NCBI RefSeq assembly: GCF_036711975.1
Contig: NC_091972.1
Span: 19,969,001 to 20,033,000 of the forward strand
Length of the DNA stretch: 64,000 bases
Direction of reading: 5' to 3'
DNA from: Onthophagus taurus
Lineage: Eukaryota; Arthropoda; Insecta; Coleoptera; Scarabaeidae
The position numbers and the translations under genes are program-made. The notes under the pieces were generated by a model that worked only from the letters and a program-made list of their open reading frames with translations, had not been told where the DNA came from and searched no databases. Shown here piece after piece: positions 21,181 through 31,241 of the stretch; within the stretch, counting starts at the first letter, position 1, and each line of letters begins with the position of its first letter.

Positions 21181-22660
21181 TAAGATTCTGTTCATAATTG
21201 GCAAAAATGAAATTCCCGCTAAAGCCATAAAGTTGTTTAATTTAAATTTAACTCAAAAGGTTATGTAAAAGTGAACTACTAGAAAGCGGTAACATGGAGA
21301 TTTACATAACGGAAATGGAGGAACTACTGGAGCAATTAACAATTGCTGGACATATTTTTCCGAAAGAAATGATTATCATATTTTATTTACAAAGTTTGCC
21401 AGCTAGTTATGATCATTTTATAATTGCATTAGAAAACAGAATTAGTTGACAGCGGAATTGTGTGAAACAAAGACTTCTAGAGGAGTATGAAAAACGAAAA
21501 AATCGGGACGTCGAAGAAACTTCAAAGGCCATGAAGACACTGCAGTATTCTAGAAGTATAGAGCAGAAAAATATTGAATGTTTTTTTGCAAGAAAAAAGG
21601 ACACATGAAGAAAGATTGTCGAAAGTATATAACTTGGTTGAAGAAACACAAAGCCAAGATAGCAGAAGACAAGAAAGAAAATTCAGACAATGAAAAGGAA
21701 AAATATTTGAGTTACAGTGAAATTCCCCTAACTCGAATCACTAAGGGAGTGGAAGAAAACTTCGAGTTATGGATAATTCGAGTTAGAGAAACACATTTAA
21801 ACACATTTGAAGCCTAGTCAAACGCGTGAGCTTACGAAAATTATTCGACTTAGAGAATAATTCGGGATATAGAATTTCGAGTTAGGGGAATTTCGCTGTA
21901 TATAGCGAAGGAAAATACCATAATTCATCAGTGCAATAAATCCAATACTATAACAGGACAGCGAGACGACCGAATGTGGTACATAGATTCTGGAGCAACG
22001 GCCCACATGTGTAACAATCCAAAGTTATTAGAACATATCAATAAAAACGGTGCCACAGTACTTAGTGTAGCAGACGGTCGTATGTTAAATGTCAGGGGTG
22101 GTGGTACGTGCGATATTGGAAGCATTGCTAATGAAAGTAGTAATATGGTTATAAAGTTAAACACTGTTTTATATGTACCGGGTTTAGATAGCAATTTAAT
22201 TTCAGTTAGTAATCTAGTAAGTAAAAGGTTAGAAGTTATATTTAATGAAAAGGGAGGTTTTGTTAAATGTAGGGATAATATAATAATGAAATTTAAAAAG
22301 TTAAGTAAACTATTTGTGTTAGATTTTGGTGAAAAAACATATAAAATATCATTACCAATAATTAAAAGATGCGTACATGAATGGCATAAAGTTTTAGCAA
22401 ACCGAAATTTAACTGATATAAAGAAATTACAGTTATTATATCCTGAAAAGATTAATATTACAAATTGTAACTGTTCAGATTTATATGAAGAATATATTTA
22501 ACAGAAAACCAAAAATAACACGAAGTGATAGAGGCGGAGAATATATGTCTAAAGGTCTGAAACATTATTTTAGACAAAAAGGAATTTTACATCAGACATC
22601 TTATCCTCGAACACCTCAACAGAACGGTAAAGCAGAAAAAAAGAATAGAATCTTTAGAAT
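21181..22660 (+). mobile_element. Copia-type retrotransposon, 5' part (gag to integrase)
   Basis: Broken Ty1/Copia polyprotein. Gag (about 21265-21570) is followed by a zinc knuckle with the CX2CX4HX4C spacing near 21578-21618; a T-run one base short splits the first Cys from the rest. A pogo-like MITE interrupts at 21715. Protease is seen as WYIDSGATAHM at 21974, then the pre-integrase HEWHKVLANRNL near 22375. The integrase core is deleted before TRSDRGGEY, with QQNGKAEKKN near 22617-22640. The element continues at 28487-29370 and 34359-34900. The sequence at 21181-21240 is nearly repeated at 38719-38780. Confidence 0.85.
21715..21898. mobile_element. 184-bp pogo-like MITE in the Copia gag-protease region
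   Basis: Terminal inverted repeats of about 23 bp start CAGTGAAATTCCCC on the left and CAGCGAAATTCCCC on the right (one mismatch), with TA duplicated on both sides (21713-21714, 21899-21900). The CAGYG start and TA target fit non-autonomous pogo/Tigger elements. It also carries an internal inverted echo of the CTCGAA motif. Confidence 0.8.
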
Positions 22661-23054
22661 AGAATTCGGAATTCTTTAGAAGAAGAATAGAAACTTTAGA
22701 TGCTTACTTATTATTATTATTATTATAGCCCTTTATTTCTACATTTTACATTTTATATTTTACACTAATACAACAAAAGGAGCATCTCATGCAACTCAAA
22801 GCAAAAACGAAGAAAATAAAAAAAAAAAGTAAAACAAAACTTTTACCATTAAATATAATAAATTAGACTGGCATGTTGAGTGCACAAGATATACACCACT
22901 AACTCTGCTGTATAGCAGTGTTGCCCGTAGTTTTACAATTTACAACGCCAGCACGCACTGATTAATTAAATAGTTTAAATACTTTAGAAAAACATAACCA
23001 AAATGATAATATTTTTATATTTTATCAATTAAGAAACATAAATACGTATATATA
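22661..23054. other. LINE 3'-tail fragment and AT-rich filler
   Basis: A run of ATT/TTA units (about 22705-22727) precedes AGCCCTTTATTTCTACA, which read on the minus strand looks like the 3' end of a LINE with a trinucleotide tail. The rest up to 23054 holds no gene. Confidence 0.35.
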
Positions 23055-23726
23055 CAGGGTGATTTATAACATACGGAGCAGACTAAAAAGGTAGGTACTA
23101 AGGGCTAAATTGAAGATATTTTCTTAATAATGTTTTGATCACAACTTAATAATCACAAAGATATAGAACGATACAGTTGAACTAATGGCCGAGCATTTCT
23201 TACCATATGCGGTATTACACTACGTTTAAATTCAAGCTGCGAGTATTTCGGGGTTACTTAAACAATGCATAATTAACAAAAATAATAAATTCTTGGTAAT
23301 ATAGCAGTTACGGCTAACTAAAATGCTCAAAAACTGGTGTTTTTTTGTTGAGAACCGCTGACACCATGTTTTTATTGCTTCCAATCCAGTTGATTTGGTT
23401 ACTTAGCAGCGGACATGTCATTTAACGTCAAAATTTAACATCTATTATTTCTTTTAACAAATTAGGTATTATCTAAAATAACAACTACTGAAACAATAAA
23501 TTGTCTACATTTACAGCTCCTTCAAAACTGAGGATGATAGTGACAGATATTTTTATCGTTCTTTACTGAATATCAGCGGTTCTCAAAAATTGACGTTAAA
23601 TTATTATATTTAAGCGATATCTATGTAACTATTAAGTTTTTAACAAAACATTACTAAGCAAATCTTTTCAGTTTGACCCCTAGTACCTACCCTTTTAGTT
23701 TGCTCCGTATGTTATAAATCACCCTG
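23055..23726. mobile_element. 672-bp MITE with CAGGGTGATTTATAACATA ends
   Basis: Terminal inverted repeats start CAGGGTGATTTATAACATA and are flanked by TA on both sides (23053-23054, 23727-23728). Matching subterminal blocks extend the similarity to more than 100 bp. No ORF is present. It lies directly beside the palindrome at 23737. Confidence 0.8.
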
Positions 23727-24242
23727 TATATATATATCTACGTCCGATTTTAATTAACTTTTACTTAAACATCTTATATAAAATTCTTACCCGTTTCTGA
23801 AATATTTACAAATTTATGTAAAAAAATTACCTATGCAGGCTTGTATGTTATGTGTATTTCTGCTAACACTGTTAAGTATTTGTTATATCTGATGAAAGGA
23901 ATTTGAAGAAGAGACTATAGCTTAACTTTTGGTAGCTCATATGTTGTCCTACTACATACAGGGTGTTCAAAAAAAGCTGCCAAATATTTATATAAGAAAA
24001 AGCGAAAAACTCAAAAAAATTAAATGGAAACCATATATTTTTTTAATTGTATCTGAATCTACATTAAAAATAAAGGTAACTTTATGTAAGGTTCCTTATA
24101 TTTAACTATCGCCGTTTCTTTGTAATTTTCGTTTTAAATAGTTTAAGATTATTCAAAACAATTTTGTGTCAAAGACGGCCATGACTGCCGAGAAACAAAT
24201 GAAGGTAACACAAATGTCATTATATCATTTATAAAATTCACT

Positions 24243-24380
24243 ATGCCCGCACGTTTAAATTATACTAATGAAGATTATCTAAATCTATTTATTATCTATG
24301 GAGAATGTAACAAAGTTTTAACAAGAACATGCGATACATTTGCTGCTCGATATCCGCAAAAACGGAAACCATCCCGTTAA
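24243..24380 (+). pseudogene. Transposase N-terminal fragment, left arm
   Basis: An ATG at 24243 opens a DUF4817-like helix-turn-helix start (YTNEDYLNLFIIYGECN, then CDTFAARYP) that ends after about 45 codons at the palindrome centre. It is related in style to the transposase at 18865 (IYGEVRRN...REKYP). Confidence 0.7.
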
Positions 24381-24412
24381 ATTCCCATAAATTATTTGTT
24401 TCAAGGTATTCG

Positions 24413-24545
24413 GGGATGGTTTCCGTTTTCGCGGATATCGAGCAGCAAATGTATCGCATGTTCTTGTTAAAACTTTGTTACATTCTCCATAAATAATAAA
24501 TAGATTTAGATAATCTTCATTAGTATAATTTAAACGTGCGGGCAT
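24413..24545 (-). pseudogene. Transposase N-terminal fragment, right arm (mirror)
   Basis: Mirror image of 24243-24375 on the minus strand, starting at the ATG complement at 24545; the open frame runs on through the spacer. It differs by RKRKPSP where the left arm has QKRKPSR. The two convergent fragments would give transcripts able to form a long hairpin. Confidence 0.7.
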
Positions 24546-25051
24546 AGTGAATTTTATAAATGATATAATGACATTTGTGTTACCTTCATTTGTTTCTCGG
24601 TAGTCATGGCCGTCTTTGACACAAAATTGTTTTGAATAATCTTAAACTATTTAAAACGAAAACTACAAAGAAACGGCGATAGTTAAATATAAGGAACCTT
24701 ACATAAAGTTACCTTTATTTTTAATGTAGATTCAGATACAATTAAAAAAATATATGGTTTCCATTTAATTTTTTTGAGTTTTTCGCTTTTTCTTATATAA
24801 ATATTTGGCAGCTTTTTTTGAACACCCTGTATGTAGTAGGACAACATATGAGCTACCAAAAGTTAAGCTATAGTCTCTTCTTCAAATTCCTTTCATCAGA
24901 TATAACAAATACTTAACAGTGTTAGCAGAAATACACATAACATACAAGCCTGCATAGGTAATTTTTTTACATAAATTTGTAAATATTTCAGAAACGGGTA
25001 AGAATTTTATATAAGATGTTTAAGTAAAAGTTAATTAAAATCGGATGTAGA

Positions 25052-25270
25052 ATCTAAATATGTAATAATATATAGGTGGTTCCATTTAAAATAACGAAGT
25101 TGTTGTCTACTTCCGGTATAACCGGAAGTGCGACAGTCTTGAAAATATTTTAGGTGAGTTGGGCATATCGACTTAAGTGCGCCTATAAATTTTCAGAAAG
25201 ATACTACTCATAGTTTCTCCTATATCGATCGACGCAGTTCATCGTGGGACACCCTATACATATATGGAAA
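25052..25270. other. DNA-transposon end fragment
   Basis: This segment includes CTTCCGGTATAACCGGAAG (about 25121-25139, a short palindrome) and ends near GGGACACCCTATACATA, which resembles the outer tip of a Tc1/mariner-like inverted repeat. No partner is found. Confidence 0.3.
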
Positions 25271-25294
25271 ACAAAAAACAAAAAATCACTCAAA

Positions 25295-27511
25295 TCAAGT
25301 TAAATCCAAAATGGCTGAGAGGTTTGTGCCCTTAATAGTTTGAAGCCATGCTCTGATTGAAGATTTAAGGTTGGTTGGACCCAATGACAAACCATTTTCA
25401 AGTGCATATCTCATAAACTTATTATATATTTTAGGGAAAAAATACCTGAAGGATCGCTGTCCGACTGTTTTACGCACACGAGTCAACCGCACAGACATGT
25501 AATTTTTAGATCTAGTATTCTGTGCATGATCCATATCGCTCAGCAACTCTTTACCGCCAAATATCCTATCCAAGACAAGACTTATATATAATAGAGGAAC
25601 AGATAGCAGTTGTGAAGCCTCGTAAACTGCCTCAGTGGGATAATTTTTAGGTACACTTAGCATGGCTTTTACTATCAACTTCTGCATGACTATAATTTTT
25701 TCTAAATGAATATTCGCAGTCCCACCCCATGCAATAAGACCGTAACGGATAATAGATTCCGCCATTGCATAATAATAAGTTCTTAGAAAAGATGGAGTAA
25801 CATGTGGTGCTAATTTTTTTAATAGAAATAGTACTGATCTTAATCGTTTACATGTACTGGTCACATGTTTATCCCACCTCATGAATTGGTCCATTATTAC
25901 GCCAAGATACTTTACTGAATAGGTTTTAGATATTTTTGGACACCTACAGGTCGGAGACTACAGGCAGCGTCATGTATTGTGAGGTGTTCTATATTTGTTG
26001 GTTGTGTGTTTTGATAGGTAGAAAAAGTTAGAAAATGAGTTTTCTCGTAGTTCATAGTCAAACGATTTGTGTAAAGCCAACGCGTAATCTTAATCATATC
26101 AACCACACCCGCTCGCCCCACCTGCCCCCAGTCCGTTCCATCAAAGTAAAGTGCAGTATCATCCGCAAAAGAAACCATTTTCCCATGTAAAGGTAACGCC
26201 AACAAATCATTTATGTACAGCAGAAATAAAATGGGTCCGAGGACTGTGTCTTGTGGTACTCCGCAAGACATTTCTCCTGGGGAACTCTTCATAGAATTTA
26301 TCTGAACCACCTCTTCTCGTTCTCGCAAGTAAGATTGGAACAGCTTGAGGGGTAACCCCCTCACACCGTAGTGCTCCAATTTGTCAAGTAATAGAGCATG
26401 ATCCACAGAATCAAATGCCTTTCTTAAGTCTAAAAATATTGCCATAGCATGCTTAGAATTATCTAATGATTCGTAGATCATCCCCGTTAGCTCAGCTATA
26501 GCATCAGAGGCACCCCTCCCCTTTCTAAAACTAAATTGAAAATCAGATCAAATTGTATGCTTCTCTAAAGTCATTTAACCTCACGTAAATTATTTTCTCT
26601 AAAATTTTTGCGAAGCAGGTAATGAGTGAGATCGGACGATAATTGTTTACATCCTCTGCGGACCCTTTTTTAAATAAAGGTTTGACAACTGATTTTTTAA
26701 GACTACGAGGAAAATGCCCCTCATCTATTATCCTGTTATAAACAATACTAAGTGGTTCAGAAATTTCATGTGCTATCTTTTTTAAAACGGTTGCGCTCAG
26801 AGTATCATGCCCAGAACTTAACTTATTTTTTAAGTAATTGATTACCCTTTCTACTTCGTTCTTAGATGTTGGAGTAATAAAAATCGAGTGGCTGTTACGC
26901 GGAACAATTGATGTGATATCGAATTCTGGATAGGTTTGAACCGTAGTATTAATGTTGTGTACATTGAGAAAATGGTCATTGAATGCATTGGCAATATCAC
27001 TATCAGCCAAAAGCTTTTGACCAGACACAGTTAATTGTGCAGGTGACTCACAACGTTTTTCCTTGTTTAATATAGATTCGGACAACTTCCACATCGTTCC
27101 CCCGTTTTTATTAACCTGCAATGACAACTTTTCGTAAAAATTTAACTTTAATGATTGAATTAGTATTGGTATAGTGGACTTGTAATATTTATAAAGTTCT
27201 ATTAATTGTTGATTTTGTGGATTCAATATGATTTGTCTAAATAATTTATCCCTAACCGAAATTGACACAACCAAGCCGTTTGATATCCATGGTTTACGTT
27301 TCCGACATTTGAAATTTATTTTTCTATTGACCGTAGCTTTCTTTATTTCATCTTTTATAACACTTTCTAAATTATTTATGCATTCATCAATATTTCCAAC
27401 TAAATGAGTTGACCAGTTAATGTTCTTTAATCTGTTCTGCAAAGTATTATAATTTAAAAATGATTTAGTTGTATCTGCCTGATACGCGACCCTCTTGGTA
27501 GGACTCCTCAC
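25295..27511 (-). pseudogene. LINE reverse transcriptase, frame-broken
   Basis: From 27511 downward come an RT linker with KPWISNGL and MWKLSESIL, then VVKPLFKKGSAEDVNNYRPISL (finger). After a break at about 26540, motif A reads FLDLRKAFDSVDH, motif B CGVPQDTVLGPILFLLYIND and motif C SFADDTALY. After a second break near 25905 the C-terminal domain continues (RTYYYAMAESIIRYGLIAWG) to 25295. Motif B has QDTVLGP where QGSVLGP is usual, so one glycine is lost. It copies LINE RNA at the target site in active relatives. Confidence 0.85.
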
Positions 27512-27696
27512 CTGTGCATCTTTAAAACATAGCTGTATAAAAATCGGATAGTGATCGGTTATTTTTTGATGAAGGACTAGTGGCAGAATGTTATCGTCAG
27601 CAAGGTTAGATTTAAGAAATATATGGTCTATACAGGTACTTGAATTAAGCTCTACACGAGTTTGCCTATTTATATAAGATTTGAAACCGTTTTGCG

Positions 27697-28263
27697 CTAG
27701 AAGATTAAAGTAACGACGACATCAGAAGCAGAGTTGAGAAGGTTAAAATTTAAATCGCCCACGATCAATTCTAGGGATTTAACACAACAACCACTCAAGT
27801 AATCCTCAAAACTTTTTAAAAACTCATAACAGTCTAATGACGGTGGTCTACAGAAACAACTTATTGAAGCTTTTATAGTACCAGATAAAATAATGTTCAA
27901 TCTCATAATTATTAAATTGTCAACTGAGTGTAAATCAACCTCACACTTTAAGTTACATTTAACGTAAGCAATAACCCCATCGTTTTGATTAAATCTACTA
28001 TTTGAGTAATAAAGGTTGTAGTTTGGAAGATAGTAGTAGCCTGTGCACTCCACACTCCAAGTCTCAGTAAGAACTATGCAATCAAAGACGCCGTCATATT
28101 GCGAGAGAAGTACTAACAGTTCATCAAAATTTTTATTTAAACTGCATATATTAATGTGCAAGACATTTAATTTAATTTGCAATTGAGAAAACTTAGAGAC
28201 TGCATCGTAAAAACTCTCTGCACAATCGACAACGCCTGTACCTACAATTTGATTGTCTAACAA
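27697..28263 (-). pseudogene. LINE APE-type endonuclease fragment
   Basis: Apurinic-like endonuclease motifs are visible: LHINICSLNKNFDELL at the start, VLTETW, and VGDLNFNLL near the end, where GDFN is the usual form. The domain is truncated at its C-terminus by a frame change near 27700. Confidence 0.8.
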
Positions 28264-28293
28264 TCTAAAGATCTAATTAATTAACAAACGATA

Positions 28294-28491
28294 CTAAATC
28301 GGGAGCGGAATTTTGCTATTTAAATCTATCTCACTTAAAATTCTTACTGCATTGACCTCAGAGTCCCGCCTGGCCATAATTTTCCCGTTCTTCACCCATA
28401 CAAACTTATATCCTGCCACTCGTGCCCTGGCCTTGGTAAGATGAAGTAGTTTTTTATTTAGTGATGTTAGATGCTCATTCAGGAAATTCAA
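28294..28491 (-). pseudogene. LINE ORF1, C-terminal fragment
   Basis: The reading FLNEHLTSLNKKLLHLTKAR followed by YKFVWVKNGKIMARRD resembles the C-terminal domain of the ORF1 type related to baculoviral FP proteins, found in many insect LINEs. The 5' part is absent: the insertion is 5'-truncated at 28491. Confidence 0.65.
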
Positions 28492-29370
28492 TCAAAGTTA
28501 GATAAGTGTTATTGGGGTGAAGCAGTTAAAACTGCTTGTTATATTTTGAACAGAATAATTTCAAATAATAATAAAACACCATATGAATAGTAGTGGTATA
28601 ATCAAATGCCAACATATAATAATATGATTTCATTTGGAAGTACAGTTTATTATTATAATGATCATGTAGACAGACGAAAACTTGATGATAGAGGAGAAAA
28701 AGGTATATTTATTGGATATGAAGAGAACACAAAGGGTTACAGAATACTTGATAATAACAGAAAGGTTAAGATTATAAGAAATATAATTGTAGCAGACGAA
28801 AAATGTAATAAACCAAAGATAACCGGTGAAAAACTTTGTAATGAAAAGAATATAATTATGATAAATCTAGAAAATAATGAAGATCTACAAGAACCACGTC
28901 GAATTAAAAAAAATTTGAATGAAGTAGTACAAGAAGAAAATCAACAAACCGAAGAGGAACATAGATACCCAACAAGGAAAAATAGAGGTATTCCACCTAA
29001 GAGATTTATTGAAAGTATAAATCATGCAGAAAATATATTCGAAGATGATCCAAAAACCTACGAAGACGTGATAAATTCAAAGAATAAAGATAAATGGGTA
29101 CAGGTTATGAACGAGGAATTGTCAGTTTTTCGGAAAAATAACACATGGATTTTAATGGAATTGCCAAAAGGAAAAACAGCTATTGGTACAAAATGGGTGT
29201 ATAAACGTAAAACTAACGAAAGTGGAGTTAAAGAACGTTTAAGTTAGAACGTTTAAAGAGCACGATTAGTAGCACAAGGTTGTTCACAAAAATACGGAAT
29301 TGATTATGATGAAGTATTTGCACCCGTAACTAAACCAATTACTGTAAAAACGGTTCTTGAATTAGCTAGT
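28487..29370 (+). pseudogene. Copia integrase C-terminus and start of RT
   Basis: Resumes the element at 21181-22660 with QSKLDKCYWGEA. A stop follows TPYE near 28583. The main ORF (28606-29247) holds the integrase C-terminal region (GIFIGYEENTKGYRIL) and an acidic linker, then the RT start (WVQVMNEELSVFRKNNTW, GTKWVYKRK). A short duplication near 29245 breaks the frame, after which [23 protein letters not shown] can be read. The reading stops at VLELAS, where the Gypsy element is inserted. Confidence 0.85.
29366..29370 (+). repeat. 5-bp target-site duplication, left (CTAGT)
   Basis: CTAGT here and at 34359-34363 flank the Gypsy element. Joining them restores the Copia RT reading frame. Confidence 0.9.
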
Positions 29371-29599
29371 TGTAGCGCATCACGCACTCTTATTATTTTT
29401 ATATAGAAACATCATGTTATATCACCATGGGTTGTTATATCAACATAATGTATTTTCCCATGGCGATTTTGTTATAGTCATAAAATAATAAATAAACTGG
29501 TAGACAAACATAAAACAGTCTACCAAATACTCCATTTTAATTTTTAATATTTTATTATATAATTAATTAATATAGAGTTACAAATAAATATACTCTATA
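29371..29599 (+). repeat. 5' LTR of Gypsy copy 1
   Basis: 229 bp, starting TGTAGCGCATCACGC and ending TACTCTATA. By eye it is identical to the 3' LTR at 34130-34358. ATTGGTGACCCCGAC directly after it is the tRNA primer-binding site. Confidence 0.95.
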
Positions 29600-29965
29600 A
29601 TTGGTGACCCCGACTATTTTCAAAAAAGAAAATATATAATAATAACCATATAATAAATCTATAATAAACACCAATCGAAGAAGAATTAGAAGAAGACGAA
29701 ATATACACATGGAATAAAAACGACAAGAAGAAATTTACCAGAAATACGGAATAAAGAAATCTACGACAAGAAGAAATCTGCGTTTCATAAAAGAAAAATC
29801 TACCTAAGAAAAATAAGAGAAGAAGAAACCTACTATTACAACTAATCATCATAATAACTGATTTTTGGGTGAGTGACAATTGTTTCTATTCCTCATAAGT
29901 CAGACATTATATTCTTCTAATTTTCAATCATTGATTCTTCGATACTAAACAAGGTTTCATTCAAA

Positions 29966-30907
29966 ATGCCCGATAATAACGTTGGTGATACACAAAATTT
30001 TTCCGAAAATTTTTCTGCAGTGCGACTTCCACCTTTTTGGGTATCAAAACCTGAAATCTGGTTTACTCAGGTGGAAGCAAAATTTTCAATTTGTAATGTG
30101 CAGAATGACAAAGCTAAATACAATCTGGTGATTTCTAATTTACCGTTAGAAATCATTTCATCAGTTATTGATGTGATTAATAACCCACCAGACACAAACT
30201 TATATCCTTTTCTTAAAAAAACTTTAATTGATAGACTATCACAAAGTGAGGAGAAACGTCTGGATGATCTCCTGTCGGGTTCAGAGATGGGAAATCAAAA
30301 ACCATCTGAATTCTTCCGAGGTATGATGGTTACTGCAGGTGGTTCTCAAGTTGTAAGTCAAGACTTACTTTTAAAACTTTGGAAGAGGAGGCTTCCACAC
30401 ACAATTTCAGTTGCCTTACTGGCCTCTGGAAAAAGTGATCCACTTGAATTACTAACGATGGCAGATAAAATTTGGGATTCTTTAAATTCCGGTCCTTATT
30501 CATCATTAAAAGTTTCAGAAATTACGCCTGCCCAAAATTCACATTCGACGCATGATTTTCCTTTATTAAAAGCCATCAGTGATTTAACTTCAACTTGTCA
30601 AACTTTGTTGCAAACTGTAACACAACAACACACATCTATTGCATCTATTCAAAATAAAATAAATAACTTACAACAGAGTGTTGAAGATATAAATTCTTTA
30701 CAACGTCAGTGTTGTTCACATTGTCGTTACAATGACAATTCTTCATTTCGTTCGCGCAATCGTACTCCTTCTCGAGAACGTTCAAACATTTGCAAATTTC
30801 ATAGCAGATATGGTACCAAAGCTTATAGTTGTGAAGGTACTTGGTGTAAATTCCATAATTTAATAAAAAATAAACCAACTACATCCTATTCAAATTCAAA
30901 AAACTAA
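29966..30907 (+). CDS. Gypsy gag (copy 1)
   Basis: 313 residues, ATG in a fair context about 365 bases after the LTR. The N-terminal domain (LPPFWVSKPEIWFTQVEAKF) is the conserved gag type of insect Gypsy elements, possibly what databases call DUF7041. It is followed by LTMADKIWDS and a C-terminal zinc-finger-like CKFHSRYGTKAYSCEGTWC. Gag forms the particle that packages the RNA. It ends with AAA AAC TAA, where the A AAA AAC heptamer would let ribosomes slip back one base into pol. Confidence 0.9.
   Translation: MPDNNVGDTQNFSENFSAVRLPPFWVSKPEIWFTQVEAKFSICNVQNDKAKYNLVISNLPLEIISSVIDVINNPPDTNLYPFLKKTLIDRLSQSEEKRLDDLLSGSEMGNQKPSEFFRGMMVTAGGSQVVSQDLLLKLWKRRLPHTISVALLASGKSDPLELLTMADKIWDSLNSGPYSSLKVSEITPAQNSHSTHDFPLLKAISDLTSTCQTLLQTVTQQHTSIASIQNKINNLQQSVEDINSLQRQCCSHCRYNDNSSFRSRNRTPSRERSNICKFHSRYGTKAYSCEGTWCKFHNLIKNKPTTSYSNSKN
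30898..30904 (+). promoter_or_regulatory. Canonical -1 frameshift heptamer at the gag stop
   Basis: A AAA AAC in the gag frame, immediately followed by the gag stop TAA at 30905-30907. A slip of -1 continues as KKLIKVSIE, the start of pol. The identical heptamer and stop are at 35271-35280 in copy 2; copy 3 has the same AAAAAAC TAA string near 48756. I did not identify a downstream pseudoknot. Confidence 0.7.
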
Positions 30908-31221
30908 TTAAAGTTTCGATAGAAAAATCCTCACCTTCTTCAAAATCAATTAACCAAATATCTTCCAGACTTTTTGTATATGATAATAAAAATAACCTGC
31001 GATTTTTGATTGACACCGGAGCTGACATTTCTGTCATTCCAAATAAATTTTATCCCTTAAATCAAAAAGACTCACAGTCCATACTTACTGCGGCTAACGG
31101 TTCTGTACTCGATACTTATGGTAAAAAATTACTAACCTTAATTTTCCTTTCGTTTTCACTATTGCGAATGTTACAAAACCAATTATTGGAGCTGATTTCC
31201 TCAATAAATTCGCCATTTTAG
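30908..31221 (+). pseudogene. Gypsy protease segment (copy 1)
   Basis: Aspartic protease with the catalytic motif FLIDTGADISVIP. The frame (-1 to gag) stays open until 31221, but after KKLLTL the expected LGADFL part of the protease is read in the next -1 frame ([11 protein letters not shown]). Compared with copy 3 about 20 bases are missing here (near 31130-31145), which explains the shift. Confidence 0.8.
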
Positions 31222-31241
31222 TTGATATAAAAAATCGACAA

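Larger units (their letters stand above)
23737..25051. repeat. Near-perfect palindrome, 639-bp arms, 37-bp spacer
   Basis: The left arm 23737-24375 and right arm 24413-25051 are reverse complements of equal length with only a few mismatches. Each arm has an outer part of 222 bp of non-transposon DNA, then TA and a transposon end starting CAGGGTGTTCAAAA (23959 on the left, 24829 on the right), then the 5' part of a transposase gene. Because flanking DNA outside the transposon end is mirrored too, this is not just a pair of terminal repeats. Confidence 0.9.
25271..28491 (-). mobile_element. Non-LTR retrotransposon (CR1/jockey-like) inserted in Copia
   Basis: On the minus strand the order is ORF1 C-terminus (28294-28491), APE-type endonuclease (27697-28263), RT (25912-27511) and RT C-terminal region (25295-25894). 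The 5' end stops at about 28486 where Copia integrase resumes (QSKLDKCYWGEA). Absence of RNase H and a FADD active site fit the CR1/L2/jockey grouping; the exact clade is inference. Confidence 0.85.
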
